Of a stretch of 47,134 bases of DNA, positions 33,877-40,676 are shown one piece after another. Source of the stretch: Streptomyces sp. TRM68367 (lineage in GTDB: Bacteria > Actinomycetota > Actinomycetes > Streptomycetales > Streptomycetaceae); assembly GCF_014495685.1 (NCBI RefSeq), contig NZ_JACTVI010000065.1:1-47134 (forward strand), given 5' to 3'. The notes below the pieces were generated by a model, which searched no databases, was not told where the DNA came from, and was given only the letters and a program-made list of their open reading frames with translations. Position 1 is the first letter of the stretch, and every line of letters begins with the position of its first letter. A program made the translations under genes and the position numbers.

Positions 33877-34302
33877 ATGAGTGAGTTGCACATACGGGCC
33901 GCCGGGCCGCAGGACCTCGACAACGTGCTGGCCTTCTGGAAGGTGGCTGCCGAGGGCACGAGCATCAGCGACGACCGCGGCGGCGTGGAGCGCCTGGTCG
34001 CCCGCGACCCCGAGGCGCTGATCCTAGCCGAACAGGAGGGCGAGCTGGTCGGCACGGTGATTGCGGGCTTCGACGGCTGGCGCTGCCATCTGTACCGGCT
34101 GGCGGTGCACCCCGATCACCGCCGCCAGGGAATCGCGTCGGCTCTGCTCGCCGCCGCCGAAGAGCGGTTCGTACGGCTCGGGGGGCGCCGCGCGGATGCG
34201 ATGGTGCTGACCCGTAACGAGACCGCGCACCACGCGTGGGGGGCCGCCGGATACGCGCCTGAGGAGAAGTGGCGGCGCTGGGTGAAACCGCTCACCGAAT
34301 AG
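33877..34302 (+). CDS. GNAT family N-acetyltransferase
   Basis: A 141-residue acetyltransferase. Motif A, which binds acetyl-CoA, is LYRLAVHPDHRRQGIASALLAAAEERF with R-R-Q-G-I-A. The N-terminal LHIRAAGPQDLDNVLAFW and the later DAMVLTRNETAHHAWGAAGYAPEEKWRRWVK are typical. The substrate is unknown. The gene is followed by a clear intrinsic terminator. Confidence 0.88.
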   Translation: MSELHIRAAGPQDLDNVLAFWKVAAEGTSISDDRGGVERLVARDPEALILAEQEGELVGTVIAGFDGWRCHLYRLAVHPDHRRQGIASALLAAAEERFVRLGGRRADAMVLTRNETAHHAWGAAGYAPEEKWRRWVKPLTE

Positions 34303-34310
34303 TCTTCCAC

Positions 34311-34330
34311 AGGCCGATCGGCCTCTTTTT
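34311..34330 (+). terminator. Intrinsic terminator with T-run
   Basis: AGGCCGATCGGCCT is a perfect palindrome followed directly by CTTTTT, 9 bases after the GNAT stop. It is the only classical hairpin-plus-T-run terminator I noticed in the window. Confidence 0.8.
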
Positions 34331-34470
34331 GCGCATCCTTTACTCTTGGAGGACTACTCGTTCCTCTATGAAAGGTGTGAGCGTCCGCCCATGGGCGAGC
34401 CTCCCAGTCCCCGTGCACGACATCGCGCGCCCCTCCCTGCCCTGGCCGACCCTGGGACGGAGGTGACCCG

Positions 34471-35799
34471 ATGACCGAAGTGCTCCTGCTGCTGGTGGCG
34501 ATCCTGCTGTCGCTCGCCTGCGGTGCCTTCGTGGCGGCCGAGTTCTCCCTCACCACGGTCGAGCGCGCGGAACTGGAGCGTGCCGTGGAGCGCGGCGAGC
34601 GGGGCGCGCAGGGCGCCCTGAAGGCCGTACGGAACCTGACGTTCCAGCTCTCCGGGGCGCAACTCGGCATCACGGTCACGAACCTGGTCGTCGGCATGCT
34701 GGCCGAGCCGTCCATCGCCCGGCTGATCGCGGGACCGCTGGAGGACGTCGGCGTCTCGCGCTCGGCGTCCGGCTCGATCGCGCTGGTGATCGGCACGGGT
34801 CTGTCGACCGTGTTCCTGATGGTCGTGGGCGAGCTGGTGCCCAAGAACTGGGCGATCTCCTCGCCGCTGCCGGTCGCCAAGCGGGTCGGCAACGCCCAGC
34901 GCTGGTTCAGCGCCGCCTTCCGGCCCTTCATCAGCCACCTCAACAACACGGCCAACCGCGTGGTCCGCCGCTTCGGCCTGGAGCCCACCGAGGAGCTGGC
35001 CGCCGCGCGCGGTCCGCAGGAACTGGCGGCCCTCGCCCGGCACTCCGCCAAGCAGGGCGCCCTGGAGGCGGACACCGCCGAGTTGTTCGTGCGGACCCTC
35101 AACCTCGCCGACCTGACCGCGGAGAACGTGATGACCCCGCGCGTCCAGGTCGTCGCCCTCGACGCCCAGGCGACCTGCGAGGACGTGGCGAACGCGACCC
35201 GCGCGACGGGCCTGTCCCGGTTTCCGGTCTACCGCGACAGCCTCGACTCGGTGGTCGGCACCGCCCACATCAAGGACGTGCTGGCGGTGCCCGCCGAGGA
35301 CCGGCTGCGCGTGTCCGTCGCCGAGCTGATGCGCGAACCGCTCCTGGTCCCGGAGACGCTCACCGTGGACCGGCTCCTGGACCGGCTGTCCGGCAAGCGC
35401 ACGATGGCCGTCGTGATCGACGAGTACGGCGGCACCGCGGGTGTGGCCACCCTGGAGGACATCGTCGAGGAGGTCGTCGGCGAGGTGCGCGACGAGCACG
35501 ACCCGCACGAGACGCCCGACCTGGCCCCGGCCGGCACCGACGAGGAGGGGCACGCGCTGTACTCGGCGGACGGGTCCGCGCGCTTGGACCAGCTCACGCG
35601 GGTCGGACTCCGGGCACCCGAGGGGCCGTACGAGACGCTCGCCGGGCTGGTCGCGACCGAGCTGGGCCGCATACCCGCCGTCGGTGACTCCGTCGAGGTG
35701 GCCGAGTGGCGGCTGGACGTGGTGGACACGGCGGGGCGCCGGGCGGCGCGCGTCCTGCTGCACGCGCCCCTCGTGGGCGAGGAGGAGGCGCAGCGATGA
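34471..35799 (+). CDS. CNNM/CBS/CorC-HlyC membrane protein (hemolysin C family)
   Basis: A 442-residue membrane protein of the CorC/CNNM family, linked to magnesium or cobalt handling. The CNNM transmembrane domain covers about 1-190 (LLLLVAILLSLACGAFVAAEFSLTTVE, LGITVTNLVVGMLAEPSIA, IALVIGTGLSTVFLMVVGELVPKNWA). A CBS pair follows (about 210-335; VMTPRVQVVALD and MAVVIDEYGGTAGVATLEDIVEEVVGE). A CorC/HlyC domain ends the protein. Its stop overlaps the next gene's start (ATGA). The 140-bp leader between the upstream terminator and this gene has no recognised magnesium riboswitch. Confidence 0.92.
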   Translation: MTEVLLLLVAILLSLACGAFVAAEFSLTTVERAELERAVERGERGAQGALKAVRNLTFQLSGAQLGITVTNLVVGMLAEPSIARLIAGPLEDVGVSRSASGSIALVIGTGLSTVFLMVVGELVPKNWAISSPLPVAKRVGNAQRWFSAAFRPFISHLNNTANRVVRRFGLEPTEELAAARGPQELAALARHSAKQGALEADTAELFVRTLNLADLTAENVMTPRVQVVALDAQATCEDVANATRATGLSRFPVYRDSLDSVVGTAHIKDVLAVPAEDRLRVSVAELMREPLLVPETLTVDRLLDRLSGKRTMAVVIDEYGGTAGVATLEDIVEEVVGEVRDEHDPHETPDLAPAGTDEEGHALYSADGSARLDQLTRVGLRAPEGPYETLAGLVATELGRIPAVGDSVEVAEWRLDVVDTAGRRAARVLLHAPLVGEEEAQR

Positions 35800-36809
35800 C
35801 GGCCGTACAACTGCTGATCGGTCTGGCGACGCTCGTCGTCAACGCCTTCTTCGTGGGTGCCGAGTTCGCGCTGATCTCGGTCAGGCGCAGCCAGATCGAA
35901 CCGTACGCCGAAGAGGGGGACCGGCGGGCGAAGAGCGTGCTGTGGGGGCTGGAGCACGTGTCCGCGCTGATGGCGGCCGCGCAGCTCGGGATCACGCTGT
36001 GCACCCTGGTCCTCGGTGTGGTCGCGGAACCCGCGATCGCGCACCTGCTGGAGCCGGTGTTCCACGCCCTGGGCGTGCCGTCCGGTGCCGGGCACGCGGT
36101 GTCGTTCGTGATCGCGCTGACCCTGGCGACGTATCTGCACATGCTGCTCGGGGAGATGGTGCCGAAGAACATCGCGCTCGCCGAACCGGTGCGCAGCGCG
36201 CTGCTGCTCGGCCCGCCCCTGGTGGGGCTGTCCCGGGCACTGCGCCCGGTGATCTTCACGATCAACGCCTTCGCGAACCTGCTGCTGAAACTGCTGCGGG
36301 TGCAGACCAGGGACGAGGTCGCCGCGACCTTCTCGGACGCCGAGCTGGCGCGGCTGGTCAAGGACTCCCGCGAGGCGGGCCTGATCGACGAGCGGGCACG
36401 GGAGCGGCTGCACGACGCCCTGGAGCTGGGCCGCCGGCCCGTGCGGGACGTCGTGCTCCCGCTGGAGCACGTCGTCTACGCGCGCGTGGGGGTCACGCCG
36501 GAGGAGCTGGAGCAGTTGTCGGCCCAGTCCGGGTTCTCCCGCTTCCCCGTGGTGGACGAGGGGCGCCGGATCGTGGGCTATCTGCATGTGAAGGACGCCC
36601 TGGACGCCTCGCCGCGTGACGTGCCGTTCCGGCTGCGGGACATGCGGCCCATCGCGCGTGTCCGGGAGAGCACGCCGCTGGACGACGTGCTCACCGCGAT
36701 GCGCGGCAGCCGTACCCATCTCGCGGCGGCGCTGGGCGCCGACGGCCGGCTGGCCGGACTGGTGACCATGGAGGACGTGCTGCGGGAGCTGTTCGGGCAG
36801 CGAGCGTGA
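35796..36809 (+). CDS. CNNM/CBS membrane protein without CorC domain
   Basis: A 337-residue paralogue of the previous protein. The transmembrane domain spans about 1-180 (LLIGLATLVVNAFFVGAEFALISVRRSQ, LGITLCTLVLGVVAEPAIAHLL, TYLHMLLGEMVPKNIAL). The CBS pair is about 205-335 and ends GLVTMEDVLRELFGQRA; the C-terminal CorC/HlyC domain of its partner is absent. The start overlaps the previous stop and has GGAGGAGG upstream. The coupled pair of one long and one short CNNM protein suggests a heteromeric complex. Confidence 0.92.
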   Translation: MTAVQLLIGLATLVVNAFFVGAEFALISVRRSQIEPYAEEGDRRAKSVLWGLEHVSALMAAAQLGITLCTLVLGVVAEPAIAHLLEPVFHALGVPSGAGHAVSFVIALTLATYLHMLLGEMVPKNIALAEPVRSALLLGPPLVGLSRALRPVIFTINAFANLLLKLLRVQTRDEVAATFSDAELARLVKDSREAGLIDERARERLHDALELGRRPVRDVVLPLEHVVYARVGVTPEELEQLSAQSGFSRFPVVDEGRRIVGYLHVKDALDASPRDVPFRLRDMRPIARVRESTPLDDVLTAMRGSRTHLAAALGADGRLAGLVTMEDVLRELFGQRA

Positions 36810-36961
36810 GGCTCCCGGGCCGGGCCGGGCCCGGGGACGGCCGGGTGAGGGCGGGGCGGGTGAAGGCTGGGCGGGTGAAAGCGCCCGTGGCTCGGGCCTT
36901 CGAGGTGCGCTCCCGGCTGACCGACCGCTAGGTATGGGTGCGGGTTACCATCTCTGTCGCC

Positions 36962-37735
36962 ATGCAGACGAACCCCACCCACACCAGCCTGGTCGCGGTC
37001 GGCGACTCCTTCACCGAGGGCATGTCGGACCTGTTCCCCGACGGCACGTACCGCGGCTGGGCCGATCTCCTCGCCGCGCGCATGGCGGCCCGCGCGCCCG
37101 GCTTCCGGTACGCCAACCTCGCGGTGCGCGGCAAGCTGATCCGGCAGATCGTCGACGAGCAGGTCGACACGGCGGCGGCCATGCAGGCCGACGTGATCAC
37201 GCTGGTCGGCGGGCTCAACGACGCGCTGCGGCCCAAGTGCGACGTGGGCCGGGTGCGCGCGCTGCTGGAGGAGGCGGTCGGGAAACTGGCACCCTCCTGC
37301 AAGCAGCTCGTGATGATGCGCAGCCCCGGCCGCCAGGGCCCGGTGCTGGAGCGGTTCCGGCCGCGGATGGAGGCGCTGTTCGCTTGCGTCGACGAGCTGG
37401 CCGAGCGGCACGGCGCCCTGGTCGTCGACCTGTACGGGGCGCCCTCGCTGGCCGACCCGCGCATGTGGGACGTGGACCGGCTGCACCTGACCGCCGAGGG
37501 GCACCGCCGGGTCGCGGAGGCGGTGTGGCAGACCCTCGGCTACGACTCCGAGGACACCGGGTGGCGCACACCGCTGCCGCCGGCGGTGCCGCCCGGGTGG
37601 GCGGCACGGTGGGCCGCGGACGCCCGGTTCGCCCGCCAGCACCTGCTGCCGTGGATCGGGCGGCGGCTGACGGGGCGGTCGTCCGGGGACGGGCTGCCGC
37701 CGAAACGGCCCGAGTTGTCACCGTACGAGGGGTAG
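36962..37735 (+). CDS. SGNH/GDSL family hydrolase
   Basis: A 257-residue esterase/lipase-fold hydrolase, apparently cytosolic (no signal peptide). Block I is LVAVGDSFTEGMSD with the nucleophile Ser, block III is VGGLNDALRP with Asn of the oxyanion hole, and block V is DVDRLHLTAEGH with the catalytic Asp and His. The C-terminal 60 residues are basic and Pro-rich. A TACCAT at 36946-36951 lies 10 bases before the ATG and no ribosome site is seen, so initiation may be on a very short leader. It precedes the DUF4326 gene by 6 bases. Confidence 0.87.
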   Translation: MQTNPTHTSLVAVGDSFTEGMSDLFPDGTYRGWADLLAARMAARAPGFRYANLAVRGKLIRQIVDEQVDTAAAMQADVITLVGGLNDALRPKCDVGRVRALLEEAVGKLAPSCKQLVMMRSPGRQGPVLERFRPRMEALFACVDELAERHGALVVDLYGAPSLADPRMWDVDRLHLTAEGHRRVAEAVWQTLGYDSEDTGWRTPLPPAVPPGWAARWAADARFARQHLLPWIGRRLTGRSSGDGLPPKRPELSPYEG

Positions 37736-37741
37736 GTCCTC

Positions 37742-38083
37742 GTGACCACGCGCGTGATCAACGTCAGGGGCCGCCTGCACGAGTTCGGCCCCCGGATGGA
37801 GCGCGCGCCCGAGGACCTGGTCTACGTCGGCCGCCGCTGGACCATGGGCGGCTGGGACCTGCCGAAGCACCCCCTGTACAACCCGTTCGCCTACGACACC
37901 CCGGCGAAGAAGCGGGACGGGACGCGGGCCGAGGTCATGGCGAAGTACCGGGCGTATCTGCTGGAGCGGCCCGGCCTGCTCGCCCTGGTGCCCGCGCTGC
38001 GCGGCAACGCACTGGCCTGCTGGTGCGCGCCGGAGCTGTGCCACGCGGAGGTGCTGGCCGAGCTCGCAGAGTCGCTCCCGTAG
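37742..38083 (+). CDS. DUF4326 domain protein
   Basis: A 113-residue protein. The N-terminal half has VINVRGRLHEFGP and VYVGRRWTMGGWDLPKHPLYNPF. The C-terminal half ends LRGNALACWCAPELCHAEVLAELA, the Cys/His pattern of DUF4326, which may bind a metal. Function unknown; related proteins occur in phages and bacteria. The GTG start follows the SGNH gene by 6 bases with GTAGG upstream, so the two are probably one transcript. Confidence 0.85.
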   Translation: MTTRVINVRGRLHEFGPRMERAPEDLVYVGRRWTMGGWDLPKHPLYNPFAYDTPAKKRDGTRAEVMAKYRAYLLERPGLLALVPALRGNALACWCAPELCHAEVLAELAESLP

Positions 38084-38140
38084 CGCCCTTGTAGCTTCCG
38101 ACGAAGACCCCTGTGGCGCTGGCCTGCGCGAATCGCCAGG

Positions 38141-38146
38141 TAAACT
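38141..38146 (+). promoter_or_regulatory. Possible -10 element of a leaderless purB transcript
   Basis: TAAACT fits the TANNNT -10 consensus and lies 8 bases before the purB GTG. No Shine-Dalgarno sequence is visible. Transcription starting at or next to the GTG would give leaderless mRNA, which is common in Streptomyces. No convincing -35 was seen. Confidence 0.4.
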
Positions 38147-38154
38147 CCGGACGC

Positions 38155-39594
38155 GTGACTGCGCCCGCCAAGCCCCGCATCCCGAACGTCCTCGCCGGAC
38201 GCTACGCCTCCGCCGAGCTCGCCACGCTCTGGTCGCCCGAGCAGAAGGTGAAGCTGGAGCGGCAGCTCTGGCTCGCCGTGCTGCGGGCCCAGAGCGACCT
38301 CGGCGTCGATGTGCCGGACGCGGCGCTCGCCGACTACGAGCGTGTCCTCGACACCGTCGACCTGGCCTCCATCGCCGAGCGCGAGAAGGTCACGCGGCAC
38401 GACGTGAAGGCGCGGATCGAGGAGTTCAACGACCTCGCCGGGCACGAGCACGTGCACAAGGGCATGACGTCCCGAGACCTCACCGAGAACGTCGAGCAAC
38501 TGCAGATCCGGCTGTCGCTGGAGCTGATGCGCGACCGTACGGTGGCCGTCCTGGCGCGCCTGGGCAAGTTGGCCGGCGAGTACGGCGAGCTCGTCATGGC
38601 CGGCCGCTCCCACAACGTGGCCGCGCAGGCCACCACGCTGGGCAAGCGGTTCGCGACCGCCGCAGACGAACTGCTCGTGGCGTACGGCCGGGTCGAGGAG
38701 CTGCTCGGCCGCTACCCGCTGCGCGGCATCAAGGGCCCGGTCGGTACGGCGCAGGACATGCTCGACCTGCTCGGGGGCGACGCCTCGAAACTGGCGGAGC
38801 TGGAGCGGCGGATCGCCGCACACCTGGGCTTCGCGCAGGCGTTCACCTCGGTCGGCCAGGTCTATCCGCGCTCGCTGGACTACGAGGTCGTGACCGCGCT
38901 GGTGCAGTTGGCCGCCGCGCCGTCCTCGCTGGCGAAGACGATCCGGCTGATGGCAGGGCACGAGCTGGTCACCGAGGGCTTCAAGCCGGGCCAGGTCGGC
39001 TCCTCCGCGATGCCGCACAAGATGAACACGCGGTCCTGCGAGCGCGTGGGCGGCCTGATGGTCATCCTGCGCGGCTACGCTTCGATGACCGGCGAGCTGG
39101 CGGGCGACCAGTGGAACGAGGGCGACGTGTCCTGCTCGGTGGTGCGCCGGGTGGCGCTGCCGGACGCGTTCTTCGCGCTGGACGGGCTGCTGGAGACGTT
39201 CCTGACGGTGCTCGACGAGTTCGGCGCGTTCCCGGCGGTCGTGGCCCGGGAGCTGGACCGCTATCTGCCGTTCCTCGCCACGACCAAGGTGCTGATGGGC
39301 GCGGTGCGCGCGGGCGTCGGCCGGGAGGTCGCGCACGAGGCGATCAAGGAGAACGCGGTGGCGACGGCGCTGGCGATGCGCGAGCAGGGCGCCGAGCGCA
39401 ACGACCTCCTCGACAAGCTGACCGCCGACGAGCGCCTCCCGCTCGACCGGCCGCAGCTGGAGGCGCTGATGGCGGACAAGCTGTCCTTCACCGGTGCCGC
39501 GGGCGACCAGGCCGCCGCCGTCGTGGCCCGGATCGAGGAGATCGTGAAGCAGCACCCGGAGGCAGCGGGCTACACCCCCGGAGCGATCCTCTGA
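38155..39594 (+). CDS. purB: Adenylosuccinate lyase
   Basis: A 479-residue enzyme of the fumarase/aspartase superfamily that acts twice in purine synthesis (SAICAR and adenylosuccinate cleavage). It begins with IPNVLAGRYASAELATLWS; other landmarks are HEHVHKGMTSRDLTENVEQ, AGRSHNVAAQATTLGKR and the signature GSSAMPHKMNTRSCERVGG. The GTG at 38155 gives the family start. Its stop overlaps the remaining 5' part of the mug gene (CTGA), so purB and mug formed an operon before the insertion. Confidence 0.95.
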   Translation: MTAPAKPRIPNVLAGRYASAELATLWSPEQKVKLERQLWLAVLRAQSDLGVDVPDAALADYERVLDTVDLASIAEREKVTRHDVKARIEEFNDLAGHEHVHKGMTSRDLTENVEQLQIRLSLELMRDRTVAVLARLGKLAGEYGELVMAGRSHNVAAQATTLGKRFATAADELLVAYGRVEELLGRYPLRGIKGPVGTAQDMLDLLGGDASKLAELERRIAAHLGFAQAFTSVGQVYPRSLDYEVVTALVQLAAAPSSLAKTIRLMAGHELVTEGFKPGQVGSSAMPHKMNTRSCERVGGLMVILRGYASMTGELAGDQWNEGDVSCSVVRRVALPDAFFALDGLLETFLTVLDEFGAFPAVVARELDRYLPFLATTKVLMGAVRAGVGREVAHEAIKENAVATALAMREQGAERNDLLDKLTADERLPLDRPQLEALMADKLSFTGAAGDQAAAVVARIEEIVKQHPEAAGYTPGAIL

Positions 39595-39845
39595 CGCGCT
39601 TCACCCCCGAGGAGCTGGAGGCCGCCCGCGACCGTCTGGTACCGGACGTCGTCGCGGACGGTCTGCGCGTGCTGTTCTGCGGCATCAACCCTGGTCTGAT
39701 GACGGCCGCGACGGGCCACCACTTCGCCCGCCCCGGCAACCGCTTCTGGCCGGTGCTGCTTCTCTGCACTTCACCCCCACGGGTGACACGAGCCTGGTCG
39801 GAGAGGTTCAAGGGCTTGATCGGGGCGCGTAGCGTGCTCGCATGA
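39591..39845 (+). pseudogene. mug: 5' part of mug (G:T/U mismatch DNA glycosylase), truncated by insertion
   Basis: Codons 1-57 encode the N-terminus of a Mug-type uracil/thymine DNA glycosylase: PDVVADGLRVLFCGINPGLM with the GINPG active-site motif, then TGHHFARPGNRFWPVL. At 39760 host sequence ends and element sequence follows in frame for 29 more codons to TGA at 39843. The remaining part, beginning HLSGFTPRLM, is at 44391. The start appears to be the CTG at 39591, overlapping the purB stop, or an unusual non-ATG start; I see no ATG or GTG in the right place. The chimeric frame ends on the start codon of the element's methyltransferase (ATGA). Confidence 0.9.
39760..39772. repeat. Left terminal inverted repeat of the element
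   Basis: TTCTCTGCACTTC matches the complement of the right end at 11 of 13 positions. Host mug sequence ends immediately before it (CGGTGCTGC). Confidence 0.75.
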
Positions 39846-40672
39846 ATGATCAGTCTGCTGCTCATGGCTTCACGTCGGTGGACAGTCAGTCCCAGCCCGC
39901 TGAGTGGGTCAGGGTCCTGGACCGATTGGGCGCTGAGCCGTTCTATGCCGCCTACAAACAGAGGTTGCAAGAGCTCCTGGGCGCCAAACCCGGCGAAGTG
40001 TTCCTCGAAGTCGGAGCCGGCGCCGGGGACGCTGCTGTGGCACTCCGCTCTTGCTATGGGGCGGAGGTCGTCGCGATCGACAGCTCCGTGACCATGATCG
40101 GACAGGCGCGGGCACGAGGGCTGTCGCATGCCGCCGTTGCAGACGCGCACCGGCTGCCGTTCGGAGCGCGTCGATTCGACGGTGCCTGGGCCGACCGTGT
40201 CGTGCAGCACGTCGCCGACCCGTTCCGGGCGTTGGATGAGTTGCTCCGGGTGATCCGCCCTGGGGGCCGAGTCGCGTTGGCCGATCCGGACTACGACACC
40301 CAGGTACTCGACATCGATGACCAGGACCTTGCCCGCCGGGTCCTGCGCTTTCGGGCTGATAGGGCGTTGCGCAACGGATCGCTGGCCCACCAGCACGCCG
40401 GACTGCTCTCGGCTCGCGGTCTTGGCGACATCACAGTCGAGGCCAGGACTCTGGTGGTGCGCGACCCGTCGGCGGTGGACAACGTCATGGGCTTGCGCAC
40501 GTGGGCGCATACCGCCGCGAGCCGGGGCTATCTTGATCCTGAGGATGCAGACCGCTTCGTGGTCCAGTTCGACGATGCCGTCCGCACAGGGCGATTCATG
40601 TATGCCGTCACGTTCTTCCTGACCGCTGGCACGCTGCCGACGCACGGCGCTGCCCCGACGAGCGCACTCTGA
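39842..40672 (+). CDS. SAM-dependent methyltransferase carried by the element
   Basis: A 276-residue class I methyltransferase. Motif I is VFLEVGAGAGDAAVAL, followed by VVAIDSSVTMIGQARARG (motif II acidic loop), ADAHRLPFGARRFDGAWADRVVQHV and LRVIRPGGRVALADPDYD. The target is unknown; small molecules are more likely than DNA, as no NPPY-type motif is present. The ATG overlaps the stop of the truncated mug frame (ATGA) and has only a weak ribosome site, so it may rely on translation coming from purB-mug. It converges on the recombinase gene with 4 bases between stops. Confidence 0.88.
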   Translation: MNDQSAAHGFTSVDSQSQPAEWVRVLDRLGAEPFYAAYKQRLQELLGAKPGEVFLEVGAGAGDAAVALRSCYGAEVVAIDSSVTMIGQARARGLSHAAVADAHRLPFGARRFDGAWADRVVQHVADPFRALDELLRVIRPGGRVALADPDYDTQVLDIDDQDLARRVLRFRADRALRNGSLAHQHAGLLSARGLGDITVEARTLVVRDPSAVDNVMGLRTWAHTAASRGYLDPEDADRFVVQFDDAVRTGRFMYAVTFFLTAGTLPTHGAAPTSAL

Positions 40673-40676
40673 TCGC

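Noticed and set aside
34331..34470. Magnesium riboswitch before the CNNM genes
   Set aside because: The leader has short dyads (for example around CCCATGGGCG) but none of the conserved M-box or ykoK blocks.
36840..36895. GGGCGGGTGAA direct repeats as a regulatory array
   Set aside because: Two or three imperfect copies in GC-rich spacer DNA; too short and degenerate to distinguish from chance.
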